A DNA stretch of 64,000 nucleotides from Quillaja saponaria (GCA_029379385.1 CM055618.1:1994134-2058133); one strand, 5' to 3'; shown: positions 12,401-23,580, counted from the stretch's first letter. Notes: generated by a model not told the origin, from the sequence alone. Program-made: numbers and translations.

Positions 12401-14442
12401 AAGAATAAGAAAAGAAAGAATGAATGCCTGAATAAATGCATGAAGACCTAAGAATGAGGAAATTGAGTCCCTCCAGGGAAATCTGTTGAAAAGAATGGTG
12501 AGGAAATTGGAAGCTTGGGTCCTTCGTTTTGCAAACATAAAACAGTGTCACATTATAACAGTGATTAAAGGAGTGATGATTTAGAGGATGCAGCAATACC
12601 TACATGTGTGCACTGTAAGTTTTAATAGATGGAATCCAAAAGCATATAAACCTTTTAGAAGCCATTAAGTAGAAATTTAGAATGCAACAAAACTGGAAAA
12701 GTTAGAAGGGAAATCTCAACAACTGTTATACATGTTTCGAATATTATGCGTCAAGTAACATGAGGAAAATATGCAGTAATGAGTAAACTAACAAAATAGA
12801 CATTGCACATTATGCACAGGCTGATAATTTAAAACTTCATGCTAGAAAGGTGTTGACAGGACATCTAAAATGGCAATTAGTACTATTATTCTACAATTAA
12901 GCAAGAAAGGTGAAAGGCAAACCTCAAGTATTTGTAGTCACCTGCAGGAGCAATCAAGAAGGGAAATCATTAGTAGACTCTTGAATGAGATTGGCGGGGG
13001 CAGAGAATCTGCATCTATCTAAAGTAGTCATAAGAAATAAAGGAATCATTGGACGAGATGCAGTAACTGAGAAATTTGGTTATGTATATATATTGCACTT
13101 CTAATACAGTATAGGACAATAAGGAGAGATGTCAAATTCCATTTTAAACGTGCAGGGGAACTGCAAATGTGTATTTGCATAGTAAGTCTGCAGAAGGAAA
13201 GAGAACTTGTACGGAGCAGTTGTGAATTTGGTGAAATCACTTTTAGTCTTTAGTTTTTGAAAGACTATCAACATACCCATTTTGGTGCACTCCAATGTTA
13301 ACTTGGGCAAGCAAAAGCAACACTTAAGCAATAGAATGAAAACTAGGTCTACAAGTGAGTAGAGGGAAACCTATATCATGGAGCAATGCAGCAAGCTCTA
13401 TCTGCAAAGTAGAAAAATTAAGATTTAGGATATAAATCAATAATTGCAGACAAAGTTCCCAAAATCCTTCCATAAACTAATAAAAATTGTAATAATAACA
13501 CGAACAATTAGGCAAAACAACTAACTCAATATAAACATAAGTTGGAAACTTTTCGCAAGAAATAAGATAAAGGGTACTAGAAAAGTTGAAAAAGACTAGG
13601 TCTTGTGGATCTCCTGTGCAGATGGAAGATTGATTGCATTGAATAAGCTTTTCAGAGAACAAAACCTACCTTGTAAACATGAAAACTACACCAGGGATCC
13701 ATGTCCACATGAATGTATAGTCTCAGGCCTATTGTTTTTGGGGTACGGACCTTTTGGTTGACCTCTCAATAATAATAGTAATACCATTCAAAATGATGCT
13801 CCTTCCCCCCACTTCCAAAAATATTTGCAATAGCCTTGTGAATGAAAAACATAGCGCTAAGTAGAATAACTAAATTCATTTTGTATATGCCCAGCTATTG
13901 TAATGTACTACACTTGTTTTTAGGCTTTCTCCCTGCTTCAAAATTGAGTTCACATCCATCCTCAACTTCTTTCCAACATGTGTGGCATTGATGAACTACA
14001 CGTATGATATACATACAGCTAGTTATTCGGTTTTTTTGGGTATCATTGTACTCTTGCAAGAGTTGTTGGGACCAAATTTGAAACACTTGATACTCTGAGC
14101 ATCCTATACAATTAACTAACACAAATTCCTTTATCCCCTTAATTCAATTCAGCTAAAAGTGGACAGTAACCACTATTTAAGGGAATTGAAGTTTTGAAGA
14201 GTAAAGTGAACATGATCAAGACAGAGTAAATTACAAAAATAAATAAATAAATTCCGGAACTGCTTGGGTTTGCTTACGATTTCCATGGAATCAGGGTTGG
14301 AGGAGAGGCCTTCCTCACGTGCAAGGGAGAGAGCAAGGTCTCGAACTCTCCAAACATGCGCTGCATCATGAGAAGCATCGTTCCCTTTCATAGCCTTCTC
14401 CACCAGCATCTCTGCATTTTTCACTGTCTCTTTTCTCGCCAT
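9439..14442 (-). CDS. HD-domain metal-dependent phosphohydrolase, 223 aa, seven exons
   Basis: Soluble HD-superfamily hydrolase, YpgQ/YedJ-like, found in plants and bacteria. These enzymes hydrolyse phosphate esters or nucleotides using bound divalent metal; the plant substrate is not established here. Minus-strand exons in order: 14442-14278, 13401-13371, 12941-12923, 12348-12251, 10663-10565, 9874-9702 and 9525-9439 (stop TAA). All have GT/AG borders and phases join without a break, giving 224 codons including stop. Metal-site residues are visible: the HDAAH segment (H25, H29), the HD pair in LLHDIGDYKY (H63, D64) and the distal Asp in QDADRLDAIGAIG (D127 or D129). RCFTFGGSRNRVLHDP follows, and the C-terminus is basic then acidic and helical. 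Exons 2 (31 bp) and 3 (19 bp) are unusually small, and intron 4 is about 1.6 kb. The ATG lies only about 60 bp from a Helitron-like end, so much of the original promoter may be displaced. Confidence 0.93.
11895..11965. repeat. Purine-rich GACA/GAGA tract in intron 4 of the HD gene
   Basis: Degenerate GAGA and GACA repeats within the long fourth intron. Low-complexity sequence, with no function implied. Confidence 0.7.
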
Positions 14443-14500
14443 GTTCCAATGTTGACAAGAATTAAGGAATGAAGGAAATCTATAGACAGCACTTAAATCA

Positions 14501-14990
14501 TCTATACTATACTAAAAGGGAGAAGACCTTTACGGTGTCCTCCCTCAAATTTAATTGAAAACGCCATGATTTATCTATTTATACTATATTAAAAAAAAAA
14601 AAAAAAAAAAGACCTTTAGGATGTCATCTCTTAAATTTTAATTGAAAATATCATGATTTATCTATTTATATTATACTAAAAAGAAGGAGAAAAAAGACCT
14701 TTATGGTGTCCTCCCTTAAATTTTAATTAAAAATATCATGATTTATCTATCTATACTATACTAAAAAAAAAAAAAAACATCTCTTAAATTTTAATTAAAA
14801 ATATCATAATTTATCTATCTATATTATACTAAAAAGAAGAAGAAAAAAGACCTTTATGGTGTCCTCTCTTAAATTTTAATAAAAATATCATGATTTATCT
14901 ATTTATACTATACTAAAAGGGAGAAGACCTTTAGGGTGTCCTTTCTTAAATTTTAATTAAAAATACAATGATTTATCTATTATATACCAA
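14501..14990 (+). repeat. Six tandem copies of a Helitron-like 5' end sequence
   Basis: Units of roughly 67-90 bp start with TATACTATACTAAAA-like sequence, continue through GACCTTTAGGGTGTCC and TTAAATTTTAATT, and end with ATGATTTATCTAT. Copies begin near 14502, 14581, 14670, 14755, 14822 and 14907. They differ mainly in the length of the A-rich or GAAGGAGAAAAA insert. One copy lacks the GACCTTT block. Confidence 0.8.
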
Positions 14991-14999
14991 ATATAACTC

Positions 15000-15804
15000 T
15001 TGCAATTTGAGAACTTTTGAGCCATTTAAAACCAAATACAACTGCTCAACTACAAATTTCAAAAACTCAAACTCAAACTTAAATATGAGTCTTTCATGAT
15101 CTCCTTAAATTGTTCATCAAACATCGCTTTCTCTTTTTCTCTTCCATCTCTTGGTTTGTATTTTTTCGTATGCTTTCTTCTTTGTGATCTCTACTTGATC
15201 TGAATGCCTTACAAATCCAAACCCCAATTTGCTTCACTGTGCCAAATCATGGAAGAAAGAAGAACAACAGATAATAGCGCAATTGGGAACTTTAGGACAC
15301 CTCAATATGGGGCAGCATGGCAAGAATGAATGATAGAGTCAACATATAATTGCGATAAGTCGGAGAGGAAAAGGATGAAAATTTCAAATTCAAAAATGGA
15401 CATTCACAACAGTGAGTTTCACTTTTGCTCTTGACAATTATTTTTATAATTAGTTTCACCCAGTTGTGTTTGGATTCTCTTATATAATATATATATCTAT
15501 ATTTATATTTGAAAAAAAAAATGATCTATTGGCAAGAAAGTGGACAAAGACTAGAAAAATGAAAAAAATTGGATTTGCCAATAATGAAAGTAAAATCTAT
15601 TTCTGAAAAAACAAGTAAGCTTTTTTCCTTTTCTAGATTTGGAGTCTGATTTAGAAAAAAAAATTGTTTTTTAGGTAAGTAGTAACTCAAATTGGGTGAG
15701 TGCAAATTATTACATGAAATGTAGTTCTTTAAGTAACAAAATTCTGAAACATATGGACGCCATTGTCAAATTCATGCTTCTGCACTCAACTATGCATTCA
15801 GTAA
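15000..15804 (+). other. Helitron interior left of the captured exons
   Basis: AT-rich. A short open stretch near 15250-15330 (starting MEERRTTD) could be another captured fragment, but I do not recognise it. Nothing else supportable. Confidence 0.3.
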
Positions 15805-16570
15805 ATGGACTCTACCAAAGAGGATTTGAGTTTTACGGAACACCAATACACCGTGAGGAAGAGATTGGTAGCCCGAAAAAGAAGGCTGTTGTTGAGGCCT
15901 CTGAAGTTCGATCACCTGCAAAGCCTCCTTACTTGGAAAGAGGTGAGTGTTAATTGGTTCCTCCTTTCTATGGTTTACGTGTTGCAATGATCCCATTGTT
16001 TATGCCCATTTAAATTGAGAATTGATTAACCATGAAGGCATGAAGTAATAAGTATTTGAGCTTCTCCACTACCATTTTGTTTGGCAGCTAAGAAATTTGA
16101 TCATATTGTAAGCTTACTGGTGATTTTCATTTGTAATTGAGAAACCCTTTTGAAAATTTTATTATGGCACTGCTTTAATTTCTAATGGGAATGACAGTAT
16201 TTTTATTTATTGCGCATTGAATTGAATATTATCTGATCTGCAATTGAATATAAGCAAATGAAAGCTGCATAAAATTACTTATTATTCCATTTAAGTTTTA
16301 ATATGTTAATATTTTTGGAGGTGACTACTGTTTTGAATGTAAATCATCATGTGATAGTTTGTCTGGTATTATACTAGAAATTTTACTAGCAAAAGCTTTA
16401 CCTTTTCTTAGTGTATGTCTTACTCCACACCAAAATTCATTATTCTTTTAAATGCATTCACCTTCAGGTTATAGATGAAGGACGGACAAGGTTCCATGGA
16501 ACATTTACTGGCAGTTTTTCTGCTGGTTATTATAATATAGTGGGCTTAAATGATGGGAAGGATGCTGAAA
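15805..16570 (+). pseudogene. TGH: Captured, frameshifted N-terminal fragment of a TOUGH (TGH) G-patch protein gene
   Basis: TGH is a nuclear G-patch/SWAP RNA-binding protein involved in microRNA processing. Exon 1 (15805-15942) starts MDSTKED. After a one-base shift it continues FEFYGTPIHREEEI and PKKKAVVEAS in another frame, then returns to the first frame as HLQSLLTWKE. Exon 2 (16468 onward) reads [20 protein letters not shown] then YYN, the conserved TGH block after the first intron. The donor GTGAGT (15943) and acceptor TTCAG (ending 16467) are kept, so genomic DNA rather than cDNA was captured. The homology fades near 16560. The G-patch itself is not present. Two frameshifts and the truncation make it non-functional. 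Confidence 0.8.
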
Positions 16571-17775
16571 GTTTGTGGCTTTGAAATATGATGCTAAATG
16601 ATGGGATTACAATGTTTTTCTAATGTAATTAGATCCATTAGACATACTTGATAATATCCTGTTTATTGGACATGAGAAAAATTGAAGTTGACTTCTTTTT
16701 TTCTCTTACTATTTATTCATTGAATTTTATGAGATAACTATTTTTCCTTTCCTTGGCTCATGTAATATTTGGTGTTTTGTCTTAGGTTGACTATAAATTG
16801 GTTATGCAAAAAGAGTATGATGTCTGAAGAGGCTAGAGAAATATTATTGATTTATGACAGCTCCTCATATTAAAGATATTTTTATTTGGCTGATACAACT
16901 AACAGAGAAAAGAAATCACCATATGAAACATTGCATTGCTCTCTTCAGTAACAACAAACAACACAATTTTATATATATGGGAAATATTTGCTGCTTATGA
17001 TGCTGGTTGTAGATTGTAGTATTTTTGCAAAGTGATGTTGCTTCTTGATTCGGTGTCCTTGAAAAAAAAAAGAAAATATAGGGTAGGAAAAGGTAAGTTC
17101 CATTTGTTATTTTATCTTAGGTTTTCGAGCTTAGCCACATTATCATGTACATTGCCACGAAATTGAGACACAATTAAGTCAAGAAATGATGAAATGTTTT
17201 GTTGGAAAACTGAAAGCTAGAATGCTGAGTTTTACATTTCTATTTCAAATAAAGCGGTTTCAAACAGTCTATCAAAGTTGTAGCTTTTAAAAAAAAAATT
17301 AAAAAAAATTGTTCATAAATTTAAGGATTTTAAAAATGCTTTTTCATAAATTTTCGAGATATAAAGATAGGAAAGATAGAAAATTGAAAAAGGTATTGAT
17401 AAAAAAATTATAATCTTAGAAAATATATGATTTCGAACTTAATTGAATATTTGATCACAAAAAAAATAATTCCAAAATATATATGAATATTGTTAAGTTA
17501 GGGATAATAATATTTTTCATAGCGTTCTCATTTATATTAACAAATTCTCTATAACATATATTATAAATTCAATTTAAATTAAATTTTATGCATTTGAGAT
17601 AATCCTATTTTTTAATTTCGTCCTTAAGCAATTTTATTCTATAATCCTCAAATATTCAATTGTTTTTGATTGAATCCGTAATCAAGTAGTGCATGTTAAA
17701 TCAAAACGAAACAACAAAAAATTATTCAATATATCATTTTAGAGAGGATGAAAAAAATGTCAACATATATAAGTA
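16571..17775 (+). other. Helitron interior right of the captured exons
   Basis: AT-rich, no recognised coding sequence. The first part may be intron DNA of the captured TGH gene. Confidence 0.35.
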
Positions 17776-17995
17776 AAACTAGCATCCTCACATGCACTCT
17801 CAAGCATGCTCAAGTGCTTTTTCTTTTTTATGGAAAATGTGTAAAATTATTTCCAACGCATACTCCTATGCCAACGTGTCAAATTCTTTTCATGGTGTAC
17901 TCCTCTATCAGAGTTTAAGTTCTACACCCGCGTGTGTCCTTTAATAATATGTGTTTAGTTCTTTTATCAATAAAGTATACAATATTATGATTATA

Positions 17996-18427
17996 CTAGC
18001 ATCCTCGCATGCGCTTTTGCCCGTGCTCAAATATTTTTTCTTTTTTAGGAAAAATATGTAAGATTCTTTTCGATGAATACTTCTAGATTAGAATATGAAG
18101 TTTTTATCGAGATGTACTCCTATAAGAGGATGTAAATTCTTTACACTAAAGCGCATTCTCTATTTGCGTGAAAAATTCTAGAGCTGACAAATTTTTTGTC
18201 CTTCATAAACAATTTTTTGTTACATGAAAAGTTTGCTAGCTTTAGAATTATACATGTAAATAGAGAATGAGCTTAAGTGTAAAGAATTTACATCCTTTTA
18301 AAAGAGTACATCTCGAGAAAAACTTCATATTTTGATCCAGAAGTATTCGTCAAAAAGAATCTTACACATTTTTCTTCAAAAGGAAAAAGTATATGAGCAC
18401 GGGCAATAGAGTGTGCAAGGATGCTAG
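17996..18427. repeat. About 430-bp imperfect palindrome with CTAG at both tips
   Basis: The left arm (17996 to about 18200) and right arm (about 18225-18427) are reverse complements over about 200 bp each with a short loop. Shared blocks include CTAGCATCC, GCCCGTGCTC, GAAGTATTC-like and AGTACATCTCGA-like segments, and TAGAGAATG-like sequence near the centre. Both tips are Helitron-3'-end-like. Confidence 0.75.
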
Positions 18428-18975
18428 AAAACCTATCTTTGTGCAGTCAACAGTGTGTGGGTATAATGTAAATGTTCAAAAAGCTAGAATTTGAATAATG
18501 TTGGAAACCTATCTTTTAAATCAACAATGGAGTATAATGGATATAAAACCTATCTTTTAAATCATCATGTTCCTAGAAGAATACATTGGGATAGAAATAT
18601 GCACTGGAAAGAATTTTATACATTTCACTTAAAAAAGAAAAAAACATCTAAGCATGCGCGAGGATGCTAGTTTTTCTTAAAAAGAAAAAAGTATATGAGC
18701 ACGGGCAATAAAGCATTCGAGGATGCTAGAAAACCTATTTTTGTGCAGTCAACAGTGTGTGGGTATAATGTAAATGTTCAAAAAGCTAGAATTTGAATAA
18801 TGTTGAAAACCTATCTTTTAAATCAACAATTGAGTATAATGGATAGAAAACCTATCTTTTAAATCATCATGTTCCTAGAAGAATACATTGGGATAGAAAT
18901 ATGCACTGGAAAGAATTTTATACATTTCGTTTAAAAAAGAAAAAAAATATGAGCACGCACAAGAATTTTATACAT
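18372..18975 (+). repeat. Tandem duplication, two units of 302 bp
   Basis: The unit starting at 18372 (TTCTTCAAAAGG) repeats at 18674 (TTCTTAAAAAG) with few differences, including the shared block GTGCAGTCAACAGTGTGTGG (18442 and 18744). A partial third copy of the unit's end follows at 18962-19027. High identity suggests a recent duplication. Confidence 0.9.
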
Positions 18976-19027
18976 TTCGCTTAAAAAAGAAAAAAACATT
19001 TGAGCACGCACTCTCCGAGAATGCTAG

Positions 19028-19783
19028 TAGGATATAAACATAAATAGTATAATATAAAAATCTAAAGAGTGGTGCTATGTGCACCATATACTTAAAAAAG
19101 AAAAAAAGAAAAAAAAAAGAAGAAGCTAATATCACTTTTTATCTTTACTTTTTTTATTTTGATATTTCTCATCTCATGAGATTTTATTAAAAATATATAC
19201 TTTTAATTTCTTAATTTCTTTTTTTTTTTCCTTCTTCTAACACCATTCTTGAGATTTCCATAGACTTTTTTTTTAAATAATTAATTAGAATATATATTAT
19301 ATTAAAATATTATTTCTAAATAACAATAAATTTAATTGCTATTTTCAAAATGAAGTTTCTTTAGAAGAAAATAATACAATAAAACAAAAATGATTAATAG
19401 TAAGGTGGATAAACTTGGTGGAGGTTTTTTTTTTTTTTTTTTGAATAGAAATACATTTTGTTCAATTAAAATCGGTCTACAAGATAATACAAATGGACTA
19501 CCATTTCATCCTTTTAAAAGACATTCATCTACAATTCAATTTGGAATAGGAAGACATTCATCTACAATTCAACTAAAAGGTGTTGTTGGTGTCATATGGA
19601 TGTTTTAGATTAGTTGCACATCTGTGTAAGATACAATAGAAAATATAGAGCTAGAATTCGACCCAATTCCATCTTTGTGCTGACAGGTTCAACTATTGTG
19701 GTCAGAACATTTTCATACACCACACTTTCATTTTTTGTCTACAATCTCTTGTCCAAGGGATCACGTGTTGTAGATGATGATTC
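19028..19783. other. Low-complexity AT-rich spacer
   Basis: Includes a poly(T) tract at about 19425-19442 and a short direct repeat of AGACATTCATCTACAATTCA near 19520 and 19551. No gene is seen. Short frames here look accidental. Confidence 0.4.
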
Positions 19784-21060
19784 CTATTTACTATTTGAAC
19801 TTAATGGACGACCTTTGTGAGATGTAATAATAGGCTCATGAAGAGAAGGAATGGGTGTATTTATAAGCTCAGATAAATAATTATAGACAACTTCTTTATG
19901 AATAAGTGGCCATTCTTCATAATTATTTTGCAATTCTTTAAGCAATCCTCCAATTTGATTGTCTTCATTACTTTGATTTCCAAGCAATCCACAAATTTCA
20001 TTGTCTTCATTCATTTGAGTTTCATATTCAGAAAATGATCTCATGTCAAGCCTCCATTGTTGATGTATATAAACTAGATCTAACACCTCACTTTTCAATG
20101 ATCTTTTTTTATGTGAACAAGGAAGACCCATGGTAGCACTAAAATGCCCTTTACAAGGAAGTAATTCTATATCACACTTAGCCTTCTTATATTGTTCAAG
20201 TAGTTCCTCCAAAGCAAATGTTGAAATATGAGTAACAAGATTCTTGAAAAGAGGAATATGAAAATGATGAGGGACATTGATTTTTTCACTTGAGATTTGT
20301 GCTTTGATTTCTTGAAATTGATTCTTAATAGCAAGGAAAATCCTATCCTTCACCATGGAAAGGTCACTGTAGAAACTTGCAAGTACTTTTTTAGTATTCC
20401 ATGTGCACCTTTAGCTCTTGGAGTAGTATGATTTCCAAAATAGATATACTTTTCAGTCCATGCAGTATAAATAACTCCTTAAATGGAAGCCAGGTGCATC
20501 TTATATAATTAAGGAGAACCTCATTTTCATTATACTTGGATTCAAAGTACTACAAGGTGTCATGACATTTAGATTCACTAACAGAGTTTATAATACAAGC
20601 TCAATTTGACAAAAAAGTATCCTAACCTTCTCCTTCTTCAAAGTGAGATTTATACTTTGCTAAAATGCTCTTCTCTAACAGCTCACTCCTAATAAATTTC
20701 TAAACATACGAAGAGCTCAAATGTAATCCTTTTCAGCTTCTTTTTTGTAAAAATGCAAAGCATGAGCAGAAGCTAGAGTTAATACTTGACACCCGGATAT
20801 GGTCTAATAATAGCAATGTGTATTTGTTTATCTTGTAAGTAGTATCCATTACAACATAGTTTAATAACTCTTAGTTAATGCTATCGAGATAGGATGAGCG
20901 AAGAACAAATATGTCAAATAACCTTCACAATCATGTTCCACACTATATTTAAAACTATCTTCATCAAGTTCGTCAATTAAAGCTTGGATCATGGCATGAC
21001 CATATAAACAATCTTTATGAATTTCAGCCTTCACATTATGCAAAGTCCTAGAGACAACTA
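19784..21060 (-). pseudogene. MULE (Mutator-like) transposase remnant
   Basis: Read on the minus strand. An upstream piece (20861-21043) carries MIQALIDEL, YSVEHDCEGYLTYLFFAHP and SIALTKSY, a block conserved in plant MULE and FAR1-related transposases just before the catalytic core. After a stop, decayed sequence keeps the VMDTTYKINKY region, where relatives have the first catalytic Asp of the DDE domain (MDCTYKTN). A 190-residue open stretch (20356-19784) holds ISTFALEELLEQYKKAKC and the zinc-binding SWIM-like part TMGLPCSHK, followed by a WRLDMRS-like segment and a variable tail. Several stops and shifts separate these parts. I could not delimit terminal inverted repeats, so the element's ends are unknown. 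Confidence 0.8.
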
Positions 21061-22384
21061 TAAGATTGGGATTATTTTGTCTTAAGTGACGACAAAATCT
21101 ACCTAGGAGCTATATTGGCCTTGTTCATGACTTTTATGCATACAACCTCTTCTTTTGAGAAGCAATGGCAAGAAGGATGACCTGATATATCTCTAGAAGG
21201 TTCATGATTGTGGATTTCATTGACTAATGTGAGTTTCCACCATCACATTCCTTTTTACCTTTTACCTTAAAAGGACATAATTTATCAATTTAGATGATGT
21301 CTTCCTTTTTGATTTTCTAGTAGAATATCTCTCCAATTATTATAGTTACCTCCTCTGTCACAACAGAGTTTATAAAATCATAAAATCATGAGCAAAGTCT
21401 GGCATTGGTACCAAGAACCATGCACGACTCTATTAGTGATCATGAACTCTAAGAACCATGTTAGGATAACAAAATCAATCTTCTTGACGTCCTACAGAGC
21501 GGTAGTCTTAACAATCTATCATGCAATGTTAGCTGGCTCAATCATGTATGCAACAATAACCTCATCATCTGTCTCAAGTAGCTCTGGAATGTCAATTAAC
21601 TCAATCATAACTGTAATTGTAACCTCATTATTCATTTCAAGTGGCTTAGAAACATCATCATCTTCATGCTCTCTATCAGGTGCATCCTCAGCTTCATAAT
21701 AATGATTGTCACCATCAAGTTCTAATGACCTAGTTAGGCTCAGTTGGTGACTCTAGCATATCTAGCACGCCTAACATACCTTCATCAATATTTTTCCCAT
21801 TATAATTAACCTAGCTCTAGTGTAAGAGGTGTGAAGGTCTAGTATGTACTTAACAATACACACACCTTATCCAATTGTGCTTGAAGCACATCTAATTTTT
21901 CTTGTTAATGTGTTCCTTATCAATCTCTATATATTCCAATGTTTGAGGTCAGGACAACACTAAGCATGATGAGACTGGGTATACTGGGGAGTGTAATTCA
22001 ACTAATCATAATTAAGGTAATGGATAAACTCGTACATAAGCTCAACCAAACAATAACCATATCCCTACTTATTTATTTTTTCAAATAAGAAATAGAACCA
22101 AAGGGTGACACATAAGGGTCTTAGTGAGAAAAATATCTAGGATCCATAAAAACCTCATGTCAACACTCAGGAAAATAGTCTGATAACTGAATGATGAACC
22201 CTAAAGGTGTAATTGAAAAAAATTATCGAGATATCACAATGAATCTCAATACATCTAAGTGTAGTACCATCCTTATATGTAATGGCTCAAGGAAACTCAA
22301 GTCTCAAATAAATGTAAGTAGACAAAATTCTATCAACGTGCTCTCTAATGGTATATCTAAATGGTGTAGAATAGATATATGAGC
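21061..22384 (-). other. Probable 5' part of the MULE remnant and unassigned DNA
   Basis: On the minus strand, about 21380-21730 encodes acidic Glu/Asp/Val-rich stretches, as seen in the variable N-terminal region of plant MULE proteins, but broken by stops. From 21730 to 22384 I see only short unrelated frames. Confidence 0.35.
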
Positions 22385-23580
22385 ATTAAGGATGGCAATG
22401 AATCGGGTCCATTATCGAGCCGACTTAGTAAGGATAGGTCTTAAATTTGATGAGCACAAAAAGGGGCACCTGCCTATGAAAATCTATAAAATAAAATAAA
22501 AAAATCTCTAATCGATTCATATTAGTACAAACCACTTAGTCATCTCTCCTACATAATGAGTATCGCCCAAAAACTAAGTGAATGGTGAGTTATTCATATT
22601 AGTTGGATAGGCATATATAATCAATTCTAACTATATAGAATTGAAAAAATTTATCAAAGGAAAAACATCCCTTCGAGGATAAGGGATAATGATCATTTTT
22701 TTTTCTTTATATCCCAAATAATGTGTCTTTTTCCTAAGTCTGAGAGTGGGAAAAATTATATTTTTCTAATCAAATCACAACATCTTTGTAATAGGTGAAT
22801 GCCTTTTTTTCTTTTGAAGTTGTCGAAATTATTCGAAATAAGATATTGGCTACAATTGAAAAGGTCTTATCAATAAATTTCTATTTATGCGAGATTTAGG
22901 CATAGGTAGCTATCCATTCTATAATTTCTTTTAATTACCTTTTGTGAGAAAATTCCACAAATGAAGGAATTTTCCAATATGAAATAACATAAAGGGTAAT
23001 TTGTAAGAATTTTGTAATATTTATTAAATATTTAATAAAATTATTTTATAATAAATTAATATTGGTTAGAGTAAGAGAGAAATTAGTAGAAAAATAATTA
23101 GTCCAATGAAATTAAATTGGGCATTGGTTTTTTTTTAGTATGTATTTAATGAAAATATTTTTAAATTAAATTAATATTGATTGCATATGAGATATTAAGA
23201 AATATTGAAGAGTCAAATCAAATTAAATTTGCATTTGAGTAAAATTAGGAAAAAAAAAAATAGATCAAATTAAATGACTAATAAAGAGAATGTATAATAA
23301 AATTAATTTAACTACCTATATTAGGTTAAATTCATTATTATTATTATTAATTTCTTTACCACATACTAATTAGTTAGAATTGTTTTGGGTTGTTTAATAG
23401 GTTGAAATAGTCATCTATTTGGTGGACATTTTGTTTTTTTTTTTTTTAAGCATAGTATTTGGGTATGGGTCTAGGCATGCCCATAAAATATAGGTCCAAG
23501 CTAGTTCACTTTTTTTGGGTCTTAGGTATAGGTAAATGGTGGAATGGGCCAGGTTAGACCCGACCAATTAGAATCTCTAA
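22385..23580. repeat. Unclassified repeat with CGGGT/ACCCG-rich ends
   Basis: The left end has GGATGGCAATGAATCGGGTC. The right end, reversed, has AATTGGTCGGGTCTAACCTG. Such 'ggcaatgggtcgggt' sequences are widespread in plant non-coding transposons, often hAT-like. The interior is AT-rich without coding capacity, and I could not establish target duplications. Confidence 0.35.

Larger units (their letters stand above)
14501..19027 (+). mobile_element. Probable non-autonomous Helitron carrying a captured gene fragment
   Basis: The left end reads TCTATACTATACTAAAAGGG immediately after an A, matching plant Helitron 5' ends (TC start, inserted between A and T). The right end reads GAGAATGCTAG followed by T, matching the CTRR end. 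An alternative right end is CTAG at 18667-18670, also followed by T. GC-rich hairpin potential lies just upstream of several of the CTAG copies. No Rep/helicase gene is seen. The interior contains two exons of a TGH-like gene with the intron between them, plus unrecognised AT-rich DNA. Both end sequences occur as multiple copies, so the exact insertion boundaries need alignment. Confidence 0.6.
17779..19027. repeat. Cluster of six Helitron-3'-end-like sequences in both orientations
   Basis: The motif GGATGCTAG or a close variant, preceded by a GAGCAYG-rich segment and an AAAAAGAAAAA tract, occurs on the plus strand with CTAG at 18424-18427, 18667-18670, 18726-18729 and 19024-19027. It occurs on the minus strand with CTAG at 17779-17782 and 17996-17999. 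In the 17779 copy the arms CATGC and GCATG flank a short loop just before the terminal GAGGATGCTAG, the expected Helitron 3' hairpin arrangement. Confidence 0.65.

Noticed and set aside
15790..15996. A minus-strand open frame over the TGH fragment
   Set aside because: It is the antisense shadow of the captured TGH exon. The plus strand carries the recognisable protein motifs and splice sites.
17779..19027. CRISPR-like or other regularly spaced repeat array
   Set aside because: Spacing is irregular, orientation is mixed and the units are transposon ends. The context is a plant nuclear genome.
19390..19820. Two plus-strand frames of about 70 residues
   Set aside because: Low-complexity sequence with a poly(T)-encoded Phe run; the second frame overlaps the end of the antisense transposase remnant.
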